Source of the DNA: Leifsonia sp. ZF2019
Lineage (GTDB): Bacteria > Actinomycetota > Actinomycetes > Actinomycetales > Microbacteriaceae
DNA: 64,000 nucleotides
Reading direction: 5' to 3'
Assembly: GCF_019924635.1 (NCBI RefSeq)
Contig: NZ_CP065037.1
Location: forward strand, 2,356,001 to 2,420,000
Below are positions 52,598-60,378 of the stretch, piece after piece (within the stretch, counting starts at the first letter, position 1; every line of letters begins with the position of its first letter). The translations under genes and the position numbers were made by a program. The notes under the pieces were generated by a model. The model did no database searches. It was not told the DNA's origin and saw only the letters and a list, made by a program, of their open reading frames with translations.

Positions 52598-53221
52598 TTA
52601 GCGGGCCGCGTAGTACTCGACGACCAGCTGGACCTCACAGGTGACGGGGACCTCGGCGCGCTTGGGGCGACGCTCGAGGCGGGCCTGCAGCTTGTCGATC
52701 TCGACGTCGAGGTAGGCCGGGACCTTGGGCAGGACGTCGACGTGACCGCCGGCGGCCGCGACCTGGAAGGGCTCGGTGCCCTCGGAGCGGGCCTTGACGT
52801 GGATGAGCTGACCCGGCTTCACGCGGAACGAGGGGCGGTCCACGATCTTGCCGTCGACGAGGATGTGGCGGTGCACGACGAACTGGCGGGCCTGCGAGAT
52901 GGTGCGGGCGAAGCCTGCGCGGAGCACGAGCGCGTCCAGACGCATCTCGAGGATCTCGACCAGGTTCTCACCGGTCAGGCCCTGGGTGCGGCGGGCCTCT
53001 TCGAAGGCGATGCGCAGCTGCTTCTCGCGGATGCCGTACTGGGCGCGCAGGCGCTGCTTCTCGCGCAGACGCACGGCGTAGTCGGAGTCGGCCTTGCGCT
53101 TGGTGCGGCCGTGCTCACCGGGGGCGTACGGGCGCTTCTCGAGGTAGCGCGCGGCCTTCGGGGTGAGCGCGATGCCGAGGGCACGCGACTCGCGGGTCTT
53201 GCTACGGGAACGTGAAGACAC
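52598..53221 (-). CDS. rpsD: 30S ribosomal protein S4
   Basis: Primary 16S rRNA-binding protein and assembly initiator. 207 aa. The N-terminal zinc-finger cysteines of some S4 proteins are missing (the C-minus form). The S4 RNA-binding domain spans about residues 95-155 with MRLDALVLRAGFARTISQARQFV (described as the helix-turn segment). The GTG start has GAAAGGAAACC before it. The gene stands alone, away from the alpha operon (rpsM-rpsK-rpoA), as in Streptomyces. It may regulate itself through the structured leader upstream. Confidence 0.98.
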   Translation of the reverse strand: MSSRSRSKTRESRALGIALTPKAARYLEKRPYAPGEHGRTKRKADSDYAVRLREKQRLRAQYGIREKQLRIAFEEARRTQGLTGENLVEILEMRLDALVLRAGFARTISQARQFVVHRHILVDGKIVDRPSFRVKPGQLIHVKARSEGTEPFQVAAAGGHVDVLPKVPAYLDVEIDKLQARLERRPKRAEVPVTCEVQLVVEYYAAR

Positions 53222-53256
53222 GGTTTCCTTTCAATGGTCTCTCTAGTACATGGACT

Positions 53257-53297
53257 GCGGAACGCGACACAGGCGTCCGCGCGCACGACGAGTGCGC
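53257..53297 (-). promoter_or_regulatory. Two tandem hairpins in the rpsD leader
   Basis: In the 194-bp gap before rpsD, GCGCAC/GTGCGC (53281-53297, 5-nt loop) is followed in the RNA by GCGGA...TCCGC with an inner CGC/GCG (53257-53280). They abut without spacing. Ribosomal protein S4 is an autoregulator in other bacteria, so this is a candidate S4-binding structure; that is inference. Confidence 0.4.
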
Positions 53298-53398
53298 TGA
53301 GAGAGGGATTCAGTGCCCGGGGCGTCCGGCTACAGGACCGTCCCCTTCGAGAGCGTGGTGAGCGCAGCCGCACGCCGCACACGCTTCTAGGCCCATCG

Positions 53399-53407
53399 AG
53401 TGTATCA
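53399..53407 (-). promoter_or_regulatory. Extended -10 promoter for rpsD
   Basis: TGATACACT on the minus strand fits an extended -10 (TGn plus TACACT), lying 9-17 bp past the rarA stop codon and about 180 nt before the rpsD start. No -35 box is needed for this class; the long leader carries two hairpins. Confidence 0.45.
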
Positions 53408-53415
53408 GAACGAGG

Positions 53416-54756
53416 TCAGCGCCCGCGCACGATGCGGCGCAGCTTCGCCAGGCGTGCGGACACGTCGCGCTCGTTGCCGTGCTCCGTCGGCGCGTAGTAG
53501 GTCGTGTCCTTCAGCTCGTCGGGCAGGTACTGCTGCTCCAGCACGCCGAGCTCGGCGTCGTGCGGGTACTTGTACCCCTTGCCGTGCCCCAGGCGCTTGG
53601 CACCCGGATAGTGCGCGTCGCGCAGGTGCTTCGGCACGCGCCCGATCTTGCCTGCCCGCACATCCGCGATGGCGGCGTCGAGCGCCATGTACGCGGCGTT
53701 GGACTTCGGCGCCGTCGCCAGATGGACCACCGCCTGCGCCAGCGGGATGCGCCCCTCCGGCATCCCCACGAACTGCACGGCGTCGGCGGCCGCGACGGCC
53801 ACCACCAGCGCTTGCGGGTCGGCCATCCCGATGTCTTCCGACGCGGAGATGATGATCCGCCGCGCGATGAACCGCGGGTCCTCCCCCGCCTCGATCATCC
53901 GGGCCAGGTAGTGCAAGGCGGCGTCGACGTCCGAGCCGCGCACCGACTTGATGAACGCGCTGATGACGTCGTAGTGCTCGTCGCCGTTGCGGTCGTAACG
54001 CAGGAGCGCGCGGTCCACGGCCTGCGCGACGATCTCGGCCGTGATCACCGGCTTCTTCTTCGATGTCGCCGGCGTCGCCGACGCGGCCGACACCGAGGCC
54101 GCCTCCAGTGCTGTCAGCGCGCGGCGCGCATCGCCTGAGGCCAGCCGGATGATCGCCGCGCGGGCGTCGTCGGCCAGCGCGTACTGTCCGCCGAGGCCGC
54201 GGTCGTCCGCGACGGCGCGGTCGACGACCACGCCGAGGTCCTCGTCGCTCAGCGTCTCGAGCGTGAGCAGCAGCGAACGGGACAGGAGCGGCGAGATGAC
54301 CGAGAACGACGGGTTCTCGGTGGTGGCGGCCACGAGGATGACCCAGCCGTTCTCCACACCGGGGAGCAGGGCGTCCTGCTGGGCCTTCGTGAAGCGGTGG
54401 ATCTCGTCGAGGAAGAGCACGGTCGAGACACCGTAGAGATCGCGCGTCGAGAGCGCCTCGTCCATGACCAGGCGAACGTCCTTGACTCCCGCCGTCACGG
54501 CCGAGAGCTCGACGAACCGGCGGCCGGAGGAATGGGCGATCGCCTGGGCGAGCGTCGTCTTGCCCGTACCGGGCGGTCCCCACAGGATGACGGAGACGGA
54601 GCCGGTCTCCCCCGACTGGTCGGAGGCGAGGGCCACCAGCGGCGACCCCGGCCGCAGCAGGTGCCGTTGTCCCGCGACCTCGTCGAGCGAGGTCGGCCGC
54701 ATGCGCACGGCGAGCGGCGTCGCTCCGGTGCGGAGCCCGGGTTGCACATCGACCAT
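53416..54756 (-). CDS. rarA: Replication-associated recombination protein A (AAA+ ATPase)
   Basis: MgsA/RarA/WRNIP1-family ATPase acting at stalled replication forks. 446 aa. Walker [17 protein letters not shown] (about residues 59-74), Walker [11 protein letters not shown] (about 113-122), sensor 1 AATTENPSF (about 143) and sensor 2 [11 protein letters not shown] (about 203) define the AAA+ part. The C-terminal domain (HPYD-like region [19 protein letters not shown] and the [25 protein letters not shown] tail) is specific to RarA. It is first of the 51-kb minus-strand run and divergent from the cyclophilin gene. Confidence 0.96.
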   Translation of the reverse strand: MVDVQPGLRTGATPLAVRMRPTSLDEVAGQRHLLRPGSPLVALASDQSGETGSVSVILWGPPGTGKTTLAQAIAHSSGRRFVELSAVTAGVKDVRLVMDEALSTRDLYGVSTVLFLDEIHRFTKAQQDALLPGVENGWVILVAATTENPSFSVISPLLSRSLLLTLETLSDEDLGVVVDRAVADDRGLGGQYALADDARAAIIRLASGDARRALTALEAASVSAASATPATSKKKPVITAEIVAQAVDRALLRYDRNGDEHYDVISAFIKSVRGSDVDAALHYLARMIEAGEDPRFIARRIIISASEDIGMADPQALVVAVAAADAVQFVGMPEGRIPLAQAVVHLATAPKSNAAYMALDAAIADVRAGKIGRVPKHLRDAHYPGAKRLGHGKGYKYPHDAELGVLEQQYLPDELKDTTYYAPTEHGNERDVSARLAKLRRIVRGR

Positions 54757-54821
54757 CCCCCCAGGCTACCGGCCGCCACCGACACCGCGGTCGAGCGCTT
54801 CGACCCGCTGCGCTCGTTGGT

Positions 54822-54850
54822 TTGTCGTCCATAGGTCCGCCGGATAGGGT
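54822..54850 (+). promoter_or_regulatory. Promoter of the cyclophilin gene
   Basis: TTGTCG (54822-54827), a 17-nt spacer and TAGGGT (54845-54850) make a good sigma-70-type promoter, about 70 nt before the GTG start, in the 166-bp gap between the divergent rarA and cyclophilin genes. It is one of the clearest promoter matches in the window. Confidence 0.55.
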
Positions 54851-54922
54851 TCTCCTGACCCGCGGACCGGTCTTCCTCGGGACACCGACTCCCCGCTCGA
54901 CGGCGCCCCTCGGAGGACACAC

Positions 54923-55720
54923 GTGGCACCCAGCAAGCAGAACGACCGCGACGCGCGGCAGGCGCGCGAACGCCTGCGCGCCTACCAGGCGCGGCAGACC
55001 GTCCACGGCGAGAAGGTCAAGCGCCGCACGCGCGACAACTGGATCGCCGGGATCGCGGTCGTCGTCATCGTCGGACTCGCCGTCGCGACGCAGCTCCTCT
55101 ACTTCACGGGCGGCCCCGGAGCCCCGACCGCCTCCGCCTCGCCGTCCACGACGCCGACGCCCACTCCGGCCGCCACCGGCTCGAACACCGGCGACGTCCC
55201 CTCCGCGAGCATTGCCGAGGGCCGCGACTGGACGGGCTCGCTCGTCATCAACGGGATCGACCTGGGCGTCACCCTCGACGGCAAGCAGGCGCCTCAGGCC
55301 GTGTCGTCCACCATCTCCCTCGCGAAGAAGGGCTTCTACGACGGACTGAGCTGCCACCGCCTCACCACCTCGGGCATCTTCGTGCTCCAGTGCGGCGACC
55401 CGAAGGGCGATGGCAGCGGCGGTCCCGGCTACTCGTACGGCCCGGTGGAGAACGCCCCCGCCGACGGCACCTACCCGGCCGGCACCATCGCCATGGCCCG
55501 TCAGAGCGGCAACGGCTACAGCCAGGGCAGCCAGTTCTTCATCGTCTACAAGGACAGCCCGATCCCCTCGGACGCCGCCGGTGGATACACCGTGCTCGGC
55601 CGGATCACGAGCGGGCTCGACACCCTGACCTCCGACGTCGTGGCCAAGGGCGTCGAGGGCGGCGGGACCGACGGCAAGCCGTCGGTGGCGACGAAGATCG
55701 ACAGCTTCACGCTGCAGTGA
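54923..55720 (+). CDS. Membrane-anchored cyclophilin-type peptidyl-prolyl isomerase
   Basis: Probable extracellular folding helper, 265 aa. A basic N-terminus of about 40 residues precedes one helix (about 42-62, WIAGIAVVVIVGLAVATQLLYF), then a Ser/Thr/Pro/Ala linker and a cyclophilin domain from about residue 100. Active-site blocks are FYDGLSCHRLTTSGIFVLQCGDP (Arg and Phe kept) and the GSQFFIVY strand; the usual Asn before QFF is Gly-Ser here. The GTG start has GGAGG 7 nt before it. Its place next to DUF349 and rel matches other Actinobacteria. Confidence 0.92.
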   Translation: MAPSKQNDRDARQARERLRAYQARQTVHGEKVKRRTRDNWIAGIAVVVIVGLAVATQLLYFTGGPGAPTASASPSTTPTPTPAATGSNTGDVPSASIAEGRDWTGSLVINGIDLGVTLDGKQAPQAVSSTISLAKKGFYDGLSCHRLTTSGIFVLQCGDPKGDGSGGPGYSYGPVENAPADGTYPAGTIAMARQSGNGYSQGSQFFIVYKDSPIPSDAAGGYTVLGRITSGLDTLTSDVVAKGVEGGGTDGKPSVATKIDSFTLQ

Positions 55721-55752
55721 TGCGGCGTGTGCAATAGGCTGATTCCACCGCG

Positions 55753-55769
55753 GGGCGGGTTCTCCGCCC
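55753..55769 (+). terminator. Hairpin between cyclophilin and DUF349 genes
   Basis: GGGCGG and CCGCCC form a perfect 6-bp stem with a 5-nt loop, 33 nt past the cyclophilin stop. A -10-like TAGGCT (55735-55740) lies just before it, so the hairpin may instead sit in a DUF349 leader. Confidence 0.4.
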
Positions 55770-55796
55770 TGACCGCACAGCAGCAAGGTGAGGCTC

Positions 55797-57026
55797 TTGG
55801 CTACTTCTGAACAGCACCCCTGGGGTCGCGTCGACGAGACCGGGACCGTGTACGTCCGCGAGGGCGACGGGGAACGCGTCGTCGGCCAGTATCCGGACGG
55901 CACGCCCGAGGAAGCGATCGGCTACTTCGAGCGCAAGTACACCGATCTCGCCGGGCAGGTCTCGCTGCTCGAGCAGCGCGCCCGCCGGGGCGCCCCCGCC
56001 GCCGACATCGCCAAGTCCGTCGCCAACCTCCGCTCCTCCGTCGAGGGCGCCAACGCCGTCGGCGACCTCGCCTCCCTGCTCACGCGTCTGGACGCCCTGG
56101 GCGGCACCGTCGAGGAGCTCACCGAGCAGCAGAGCGCCGAGGCCAAAGCGGCCGTGGAGTCCGCGATCGCCGAGCGGACGGCCATCGTCGAGGAGGCCGA
56201 AGCCCTCGCCGCGCAGGACCCGGAGCGCACCCAGTGGAAGCAGACCACCGCGAGCCTGGACGCTCTGTTCGCGCGGTGGCAGTCCCATCAGCACGATGGC
56301 CCGCGACTGCCGAAGAACGAGGCGAACGAGCTCTGGAAGCGTTTCCGGGCGGCCCGCTCGACGATCGAGCACAACCGCAAGGCGTTCTTCGCCGAGCTGG
56401 ACAACCAGCACCGCGATGTCCGCAGCCGCAAGAACGCGCTGATCGAGCAGGCCGAGAAGCTCATCCCGCTCGGCGCCGACGGCGTCCCGGAGTATCGCCG
56501 CCTGCTCGACCAGTGGAAGCTCGCGGGCCGCGCCGGCAAGAAGAACGACGACGCGCTGTGGGCTCGCTTCAAGGCGGCCGGTGACGCGATCTACTCCGCG
56601 AAGGCCGAGGTCGACGCCCGCGACAACGAGGAGTACGAGGCCAACCTCCAGCTCAAACTCGCGCTGCTCGACGAGGCGGAGCCGCTTCTCGGCGAGAAGG
56701 ACCGCGAGGTCGCACGCAACGCCCTCCTCTCGATCCAGGAGCGCTGGGACGCCATCGGTCGCGTGCCGCGCGAGCAGGTGCGCCCGATCGAAGACCGGCT
56801 GCGCAAGGTCGAGACGGCCGTCCGCCGTCTCGACGAAGAGCACTGGGAGCGCAACAACCCCGAGAAGAAGGCGCGGTCCGAAGGGCTTGCCAGTCAGCTC
56901 AACGCGGCGATCGCGAAGCTCGAGCAGGAGCTCGCCGAGGCGCAGGCCGGCGGCGACGCCGCCAAGGTCAAGGCGGCCCAGGAGGCCCTCGACGCCCGCA
57001 AGATCTGGCTCGACGCGCTCGGCTGA
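55797..57026 (+). CDS. DUF349 domain-containing protein
   Basis: About 409-aa cytoplasmic protein of long alpha-helices with repeated DUF349 units; about three copies can be seen, each with a W-containing core such as WKQTTASLDALFARWQ (near residue 145), YRRLLDQWKLAGRAGKKNDDALWARF (near 230) and NALLSIQERWDAIGRVPRE (near 310). The C-terminal 50 residues form a predicted coiled coil ending in ARKIWLDALG. TTG at 55797 (ATSEQHPWGRVDE N-terminus) is chosen; an in-frame GTG 9 nt upstream is possible. It neighbours rel as in other Actinobacteria; function unclear. Confidence 0.85.
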   Translation: MATSEQHPWGRVDETGTVYVREGDGERVVGQYPDGTPEEAIGYFERKYTDLAGQVSLLEQRARRGAPAADIAKSVANLRSSVEGANAVGDLASLLTRLDALGGTVEELTEQQSAEAKAAVESAIAERTAIVEEAEALAAQDPERTQWKQTTASLDALFARWQSHQHDGPRLPKNEANELWKRFRAARSTIEHNRKAFFAELDNQHRDVRSRKNALIEQAEKLIPLGADGVPEYRRLLDQWKLAGRAGKKNDDALWARFKAAGDAIYSAKAEVDARDNEEYEANLQLKLALLDEAEPLLGEKDREVARNALLSIQERWDAIGRVPREQVRPIEDRLRKVETAVRRLDEEHWERNNPEKKARSEGLASQLNAAIAKLEQELAEAQAGGDAAKVKAAQEALDARKIWLDALG

Positions 57027-57113
57027 TCCTCCCCAACCGGATCAACTCGACGGCTTTTCCACAGATTCCGCTCCCGGCCGTCTCCCCGGCGCCGCACCCG
57101 CCACGCTGGAGAG

Positions 57114-57710
57114 ATGACCGAGACACTGTGTCCCACCCTCTTGGACCGCCGCGTCCTTCCCCTCGCCGAGCTCCTGGCCCTCGTTCTCGACGGCCAGGCG
57201 TACCGTGTCGGTGACGCGTTCGCCCCGATCGACACCCCTGACACCCCGGCGCTCCGCGCGAGCGCCCTGAGGGCCGCCGTCCCGCGGCGAGCGATCGCCG
57301 AGCGGGCGACGGCCGCCTGGATCCACGGGGCGAGGAGCAGTCCGCCGGTCCGGCCGCAGGTGTGCCTCCGACCGCCCGATCGCGGTGCGCGCATCCCGGT
57401 GAGCGTGGACAGCAGGCAACGGCGACTCACCGCACACGAGACGACGATGATCGGCCCGCTGGCGGTGACCACTCCCCTGCGCACCGCTGCTGATCTCGTC
57501 CTCACCGCCGCAGAGTTCTCCGAGCCCGACGCACTGGAGGTCCGGCATCTCCTGGCGATCGAATCGGCAGCGCCGTCGGCGCTGCTCGCGTTCGTCCCCC
57601 GGACACGCCGCGGCGGCGCCGTGCGCGTGATCCGGCGGCTCGCGCTGGTCGAGCGGAGTCCGCTGCCCGTGTCCGTGCCGGACGAGGCCGCCGGTGTCAG
57701 CCCGCGCTGA
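57114..57710 (+). CDS. AbiEi-like protein, orphan
   Basis: 198 aa with no certain function. The N-terminal part (LPLAELLALVLDGQAYRVGDAFAPID and ATAAWIHGA) resembles the winged-helix and core segments of short actinobacterial proteins annotated as AbiEi-family (type IV) antitoxins; the middle block TTPLRTAADLVLTAAEF resembles the family P-L-R-T-x-x-D-L signature. No AbiEii nucleotidyltransferase toxin lies beside it, so it is not a complete toxin-antitoxin pair here. It is forward-oriented, convergent with rel, and its end overlaps the rel 3-prime end by 14 bp. Assignment by recall only. Confidence 0.7.
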   Translation: MTETLCPTLLDRRVLPLAELLALVLDGQAYRVGDAFAPIDTPDTPALRASALRAAVPRRAIAERATAAWIHGARSSPPVRPQVCLRPPDRGARIPVSVDSRQRRLTAHETTMIGPLAVTTPLRTAADLVLTAAEFSEPDALEVRHLLAIESAAPSALLAFVPRTRRGGAVRVIRRLALVERSPLPVSVPDEAAGVSPR

Positions 57711-57711
57711 C
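57696..57711. terminator. Two-way hairpin holding both stop codons
   Basis: GTCAGC and GCTGAC form a perfect 6-bp stem with a 4-nt loop. The rel TGA (minus) lies in one arm and the AbiEi-like TGA (plus) in the other. As an inverted repeat it can form in both transcripts and may end both. Confidence 0.5.
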
Positions 57712-59946
57712 GCGATACACGTCGTAGACGCCGTCGATCCGGCGCGCGGCGTTGAGCACGCGGTCGAGGTGGGTCGTGTCCCCCATCTCGAAGACGAAGC
57801 GGCTGAGCGCGAGACGATCGCTCGAGGTCGTCACCGTCGCGGAGAGGATGTTGACGTGGTGCTCCGAGAGCACCCTCGTGACGTCCGAGAGCAGACCGGA
57901 GCGGTCGAGCGCCTCGACCTGGATCTGCACCAGGAAGACGCTCTTCGAGCTCGGCGCCCACTCGACGTCGATCATCCGCTCTGGCTCTTGCAGCAGCGAC
58001 TGCACATTGTGGCAGTTCGCCTGGTGCACGGACACGCCCTGCCCGCGCGTGATGAACCCGACGATCGGGTCGCCCGGCACCGGTGTGCAGCACTTCGCCA
58101 ACTTGACCAGGATGTCCGGCGCCCCGCGCACGAGCACGCCGGAGTCGCTGTTGCGCAGCGTGCGCCCGCGACCCTTGACCGGGATGTCGATCTCGCCGTC
58201 CGACTCGACCTCGCTCTGCAGCGACGCCACAACCTTCTCGATCACGGACTGGGTCGAGACGTGCCCCTCGCCGACCGCCGCATACAGCGTCGACACGTCC
58301 GCATACTTCAGCGACGACGCGACCTCCACGAGCGCGTCCTGCGTCATCAGCTTCTGGAGCGGGAGGTTCTGCTTGCGCATCGCGCGCGCGATCGCATCCT
58401 TGCCCTGCTCGATCGCCTCGTCGCGGCGCTCCTTCGTGAACCACTGGCGGATCTTGTTGCGCGCGCGGGGGCTCTTGACGAAGTTGAGCCAGTCCTGGCT
58501 GGGGCCGGAGTCGGGGTTCTTCGAGGTGAAGATCTCGACGACGTCACCCGTGGCCAGCGTGCTCTCCAACGGGACCAGCCTGCCGTTGACCTTCGCCCCC
58601 ATGGTGCGGTGGCCGACCTCGGTGTGCACGGCGTACGCGAAGTCGACCGGCGTCGCGCCGGCGGGGAGGCCGATCACGCGGCCCTTCGGCGTGAAGACGT
58701 AGACCTCCTTGGCGCCGATCTCGAAGCGCAGCGAGTCCAGGAACTCGCTCGGGTCGGCCGTCTCGGCCTGCCAGTCGGAGATGTGCGCCAGCCAGGCGAG
58801 ATCGGTGTCGTTCGCGGACGGGCCGCCCGAGCTCTTTCCGGTGGTCTGCTCCTTGTACTTCCAGTGCGCGGCGACACCGAACTCCGCCCGCTGGTGCATC
58901 TCCTCCGTGCGGATCTGGATCTCGACGGGACGACCCAGAGGTCCGATGACGGTGGTGTGGAGCGACTGGTAGAGGTTGAACTTGGGAGTCGCGATGTAAT
59001 CCTTGAAGCGGCCCGGCATCGGCGTCCAGCGGGCGTGGATCTGCCCGAGCACCGCGTAGCAGTCGCGCACCGTGTTCACCAGGACGCGGATGCCGACGAG
59101 GTCGTAGATATCGTCGAACTCCCGGCCGCGGACCACCATCTTCTGATAGATCGAGTAGTACTGCTTGGGGCGACCGACGACCTTGCCGCGGATGCGGGCC
59201 GACTTGAGGTCGTCGTTGATCGCGTCGATCACCTGCTGGACGAGACGCTCGCGCTCAGGCGTGCGCTGCTTCACGAGGCTCTCGATCTCAGCGTAGAGCT
59301 TGGGGTAGAGCACCGCGAACGAGAGGTCCTCGAGCTCCCACTTGATCGCCTGAATGCCGAGCCGGTGGGCCAGCGGCGCATAGATCTCGAGCGTCTCCGT
59401 CGCCTTGCGAGTGGCATTCGCGGCGGGCACGAAGCCCCAGGTGCGCGCGTTGTGCAGGCGGTCGGCGAGCTTGATGATGAGCACACGGATGTCCTTCGAC
59501 ATCGCCACGATCATCTTGCGGACCGTCTCGGCCTGCGCACTGTCGCCGTACTTGACCTTGTCGAGCTTCGTCACGCCGTCGACGAGCATCGCGATCTCGT
59601 CGCCGAACTGATCGCGCAGCTCGTCCAGCGTGTACTCCGTGTCCTCCACGGTGTCGTGCAGGAGGGCGGCGGCGATGGTCTTGGCGCCGATCCCGAGGTC
59701 CGCGATGATCTGCGCCACTGCGACCGGATGCGTAATGTACGGCTCACCCGAGCGGCGCTTCTGCCCGGTGTGTGCGCGCTCCGCGACGGCGTAGGCGCGC
59801 TCGATCAGCGAGAGGTCGGCCTTCGGGTGGTGCATGCGCACCGTCCGGATCAGGGTGTCGACCGCTCCCGCCGGCTGTGCGCGCGAGAAGATGCGCGGCA
59901 CCAGCCGGCGCAGGGAGGCGGACTGCGGTGTCGAAGTATCAACCAT
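57697..59946 (-). CDS. rel: Bifunctional (p)ppGpp synthetase/hydrolase
   Basis: Stringent-response enzyme that makes and breaks (p)ppGpp. 749 aa. The HD hydrolase domain (about residues 45-200) keeps YITHPVAVAQ and LLHDTVEDTEYT; the synthetase domain (about 240-350) has RVLVNTVRDCYAVLGQIH and GRFKDYI, the RxKD form (313-316) that goes with bifunctional enzymes rather than the ExDD form of RelA. TGS (about 400-460), helical/zinc-finger and C-terminal ACT domains follow. AGGAGG precedes the ATG. It lies between the rhodanese gene and the AbiEi-like gene. Confidence 0.97.
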   Translation of the reverse strand: MVDTSTPQSASLRRLVPRIFSRAQPAGAVDTLIRTVRMHHPKADLSLIERAYAVAERAHTGQKRRSGEPYITHPVAVAQIIADLGIGAKTIAAALLHDTVEDTEYTLDELRDQFGDEIAMLVDGVTKLDKVKYGDSAQAETVRKMIVAMSKDIRVLIIKLADRLHNARTWGFVPAANATRKATETLEIYAPLAHRLGIQAIKWELEDLSFAVLYPKLYAEIESLVKQRTPERERLVQQVIDAINDDLKSARIRGKVVGRPKQYYSIYQKMVVRGREFDDIYDLVGIRVLVNTVRDCYAVLGQIHARWTPMPGRFKDYIATPKFNLYQSLHTTVIGPLGRPVEIQIRTEEMHQRAEFGVAAHWKYKEQTTGKSSGGPSANDTDLAWLAHISDWQAETADPSEFLDSLRFEIGAKEVYVFTPKGRVIGLPAGATPVDFAYAVHTEVGHRTMGAKVNGRLVPLESTLATGDVVEIFTSKNPDSGPSQDWLNFVKSPRARNKIRQWFTKERRDEAIEQGKDAIARAMRKQNLPLQKLMTQDALVEVASSLKYADVSTLYAAVGEGHVSTQSVIEKVVASLQSEVESDGEIDIPVKGRGRTLRNSDSGVLVRGAPDILVKLAKCCTPVPGDPIVGFITRGQGVSVHQANCHNVQSLLQEPERMIDVEWAPSSKSVFLVQIQVEALDRSGLLSDVTRVLSEHHVNILSATVTTSSDRLALSRFVFEMGDTTHLDRVLNAARRIDGVYDVYRVSAG

Positions 59947-59966
59947 GTGCGCGCCTCCTGTCGTCC

Positions 59967-59972
59967 ATTATC
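59967..59972 (-). promoter_or_regulatory. Possible -10 box for rel
   Basis: GATAAT on the minus strand lies 21 nt before the rel ATG, a near-consensus hexamer in GC-rich surroundings. The -35 region is weak. Confidence 0.45.
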
Positions 59973-60015
59973 ACCGCTCGGACGGGGCGCTCCTGCCGTC
60001 GTCCGCTCGCAGCGA

Positions 60016-60369
60016 TCAGCTGACGGCTCCCGCGGGTCCGGCGCCCCGCTCGATCGGGGCCCCGACGGACTCCCAGGCGATCATCCCGCCCGCGACGTTC
60101 GCCGCTGGGAAGTCGGCGCGCACGAGCGCGTCCGTCACCATGCGCGAGCGGGCGCCCGAATGGCAGATCACCAGGATCTGGCGGTCCTCCGGCAACTCGT
60201 CCTGGCGGTCCTGCAACTGGGAGAGCGGGATGAGGTGCGCCTCCGGAGAGCGCACCTCCTCCCACTCGTACGCTTCGCGGACGTCGAGCAGCCAGGCCTC
60301 CCCCGCGGCGACGATCTCGTGGGCGCGGGCAGCGCTCACCTCGTCCTCGGAGAGATAGGGGCCGCCCAT
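60016..60369 (-). CDS. Single-domain rhodanese-like sulfurtransferase
   Basis: 117-aa cytoplasmic rhodanese. The active-site loop is VICHSGARSRMV near residue 68, giving the C-x-x-G-x-R-S pattern with catalytic Cys. EAWLLDVREAYEWEEV near residue 24 is the CH2A-like motif, and AANVAGGMIAWE closes the fold. Sulfur donor and partner are unknown. It stands between secF and rel, the place where apt (adenine phosphoribosyltransferase) is found in many Actinobacteria. It starts only 9 bp after the secF stop, so it may share the sec transcript. Confidence 0.92.
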   Translation of the reverse strand: MGGPYLSEDEVSAARAHEIVAAGEAWLLDVREAYEWEEVRSPEAHLIPLSQLQDRQDELPEDRQILVICHSGARSRMVTDALVRADFPAANVAGGMIAWESVGAPIERGAGPAGAVS

Positions 60370-60378
60370 GCGCCGCTC

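Noticed and set aside
49733..53215. Open frame of about 1160 codons opposite alaS, the small membrane genes and rpsD
   Set aside because: Composition and lack of motifs mark it as an antisense shadow; it ignores the rpsD and alaS gene limits.
53405..55903. Open minus-strand frame of about 832 codons over the cyclophilin and rarA genes
   Set aside because: It crosses two real genes in other frames and a promoter region, and has no recognisable domain.
57027..57710. Complete AbiE toxin-antitoxin system
   Set aside because: Only an AbiEi-like protein is present; the flanking genes are DUF349 and rel, and no nucleotidyltransferase toxin fits.
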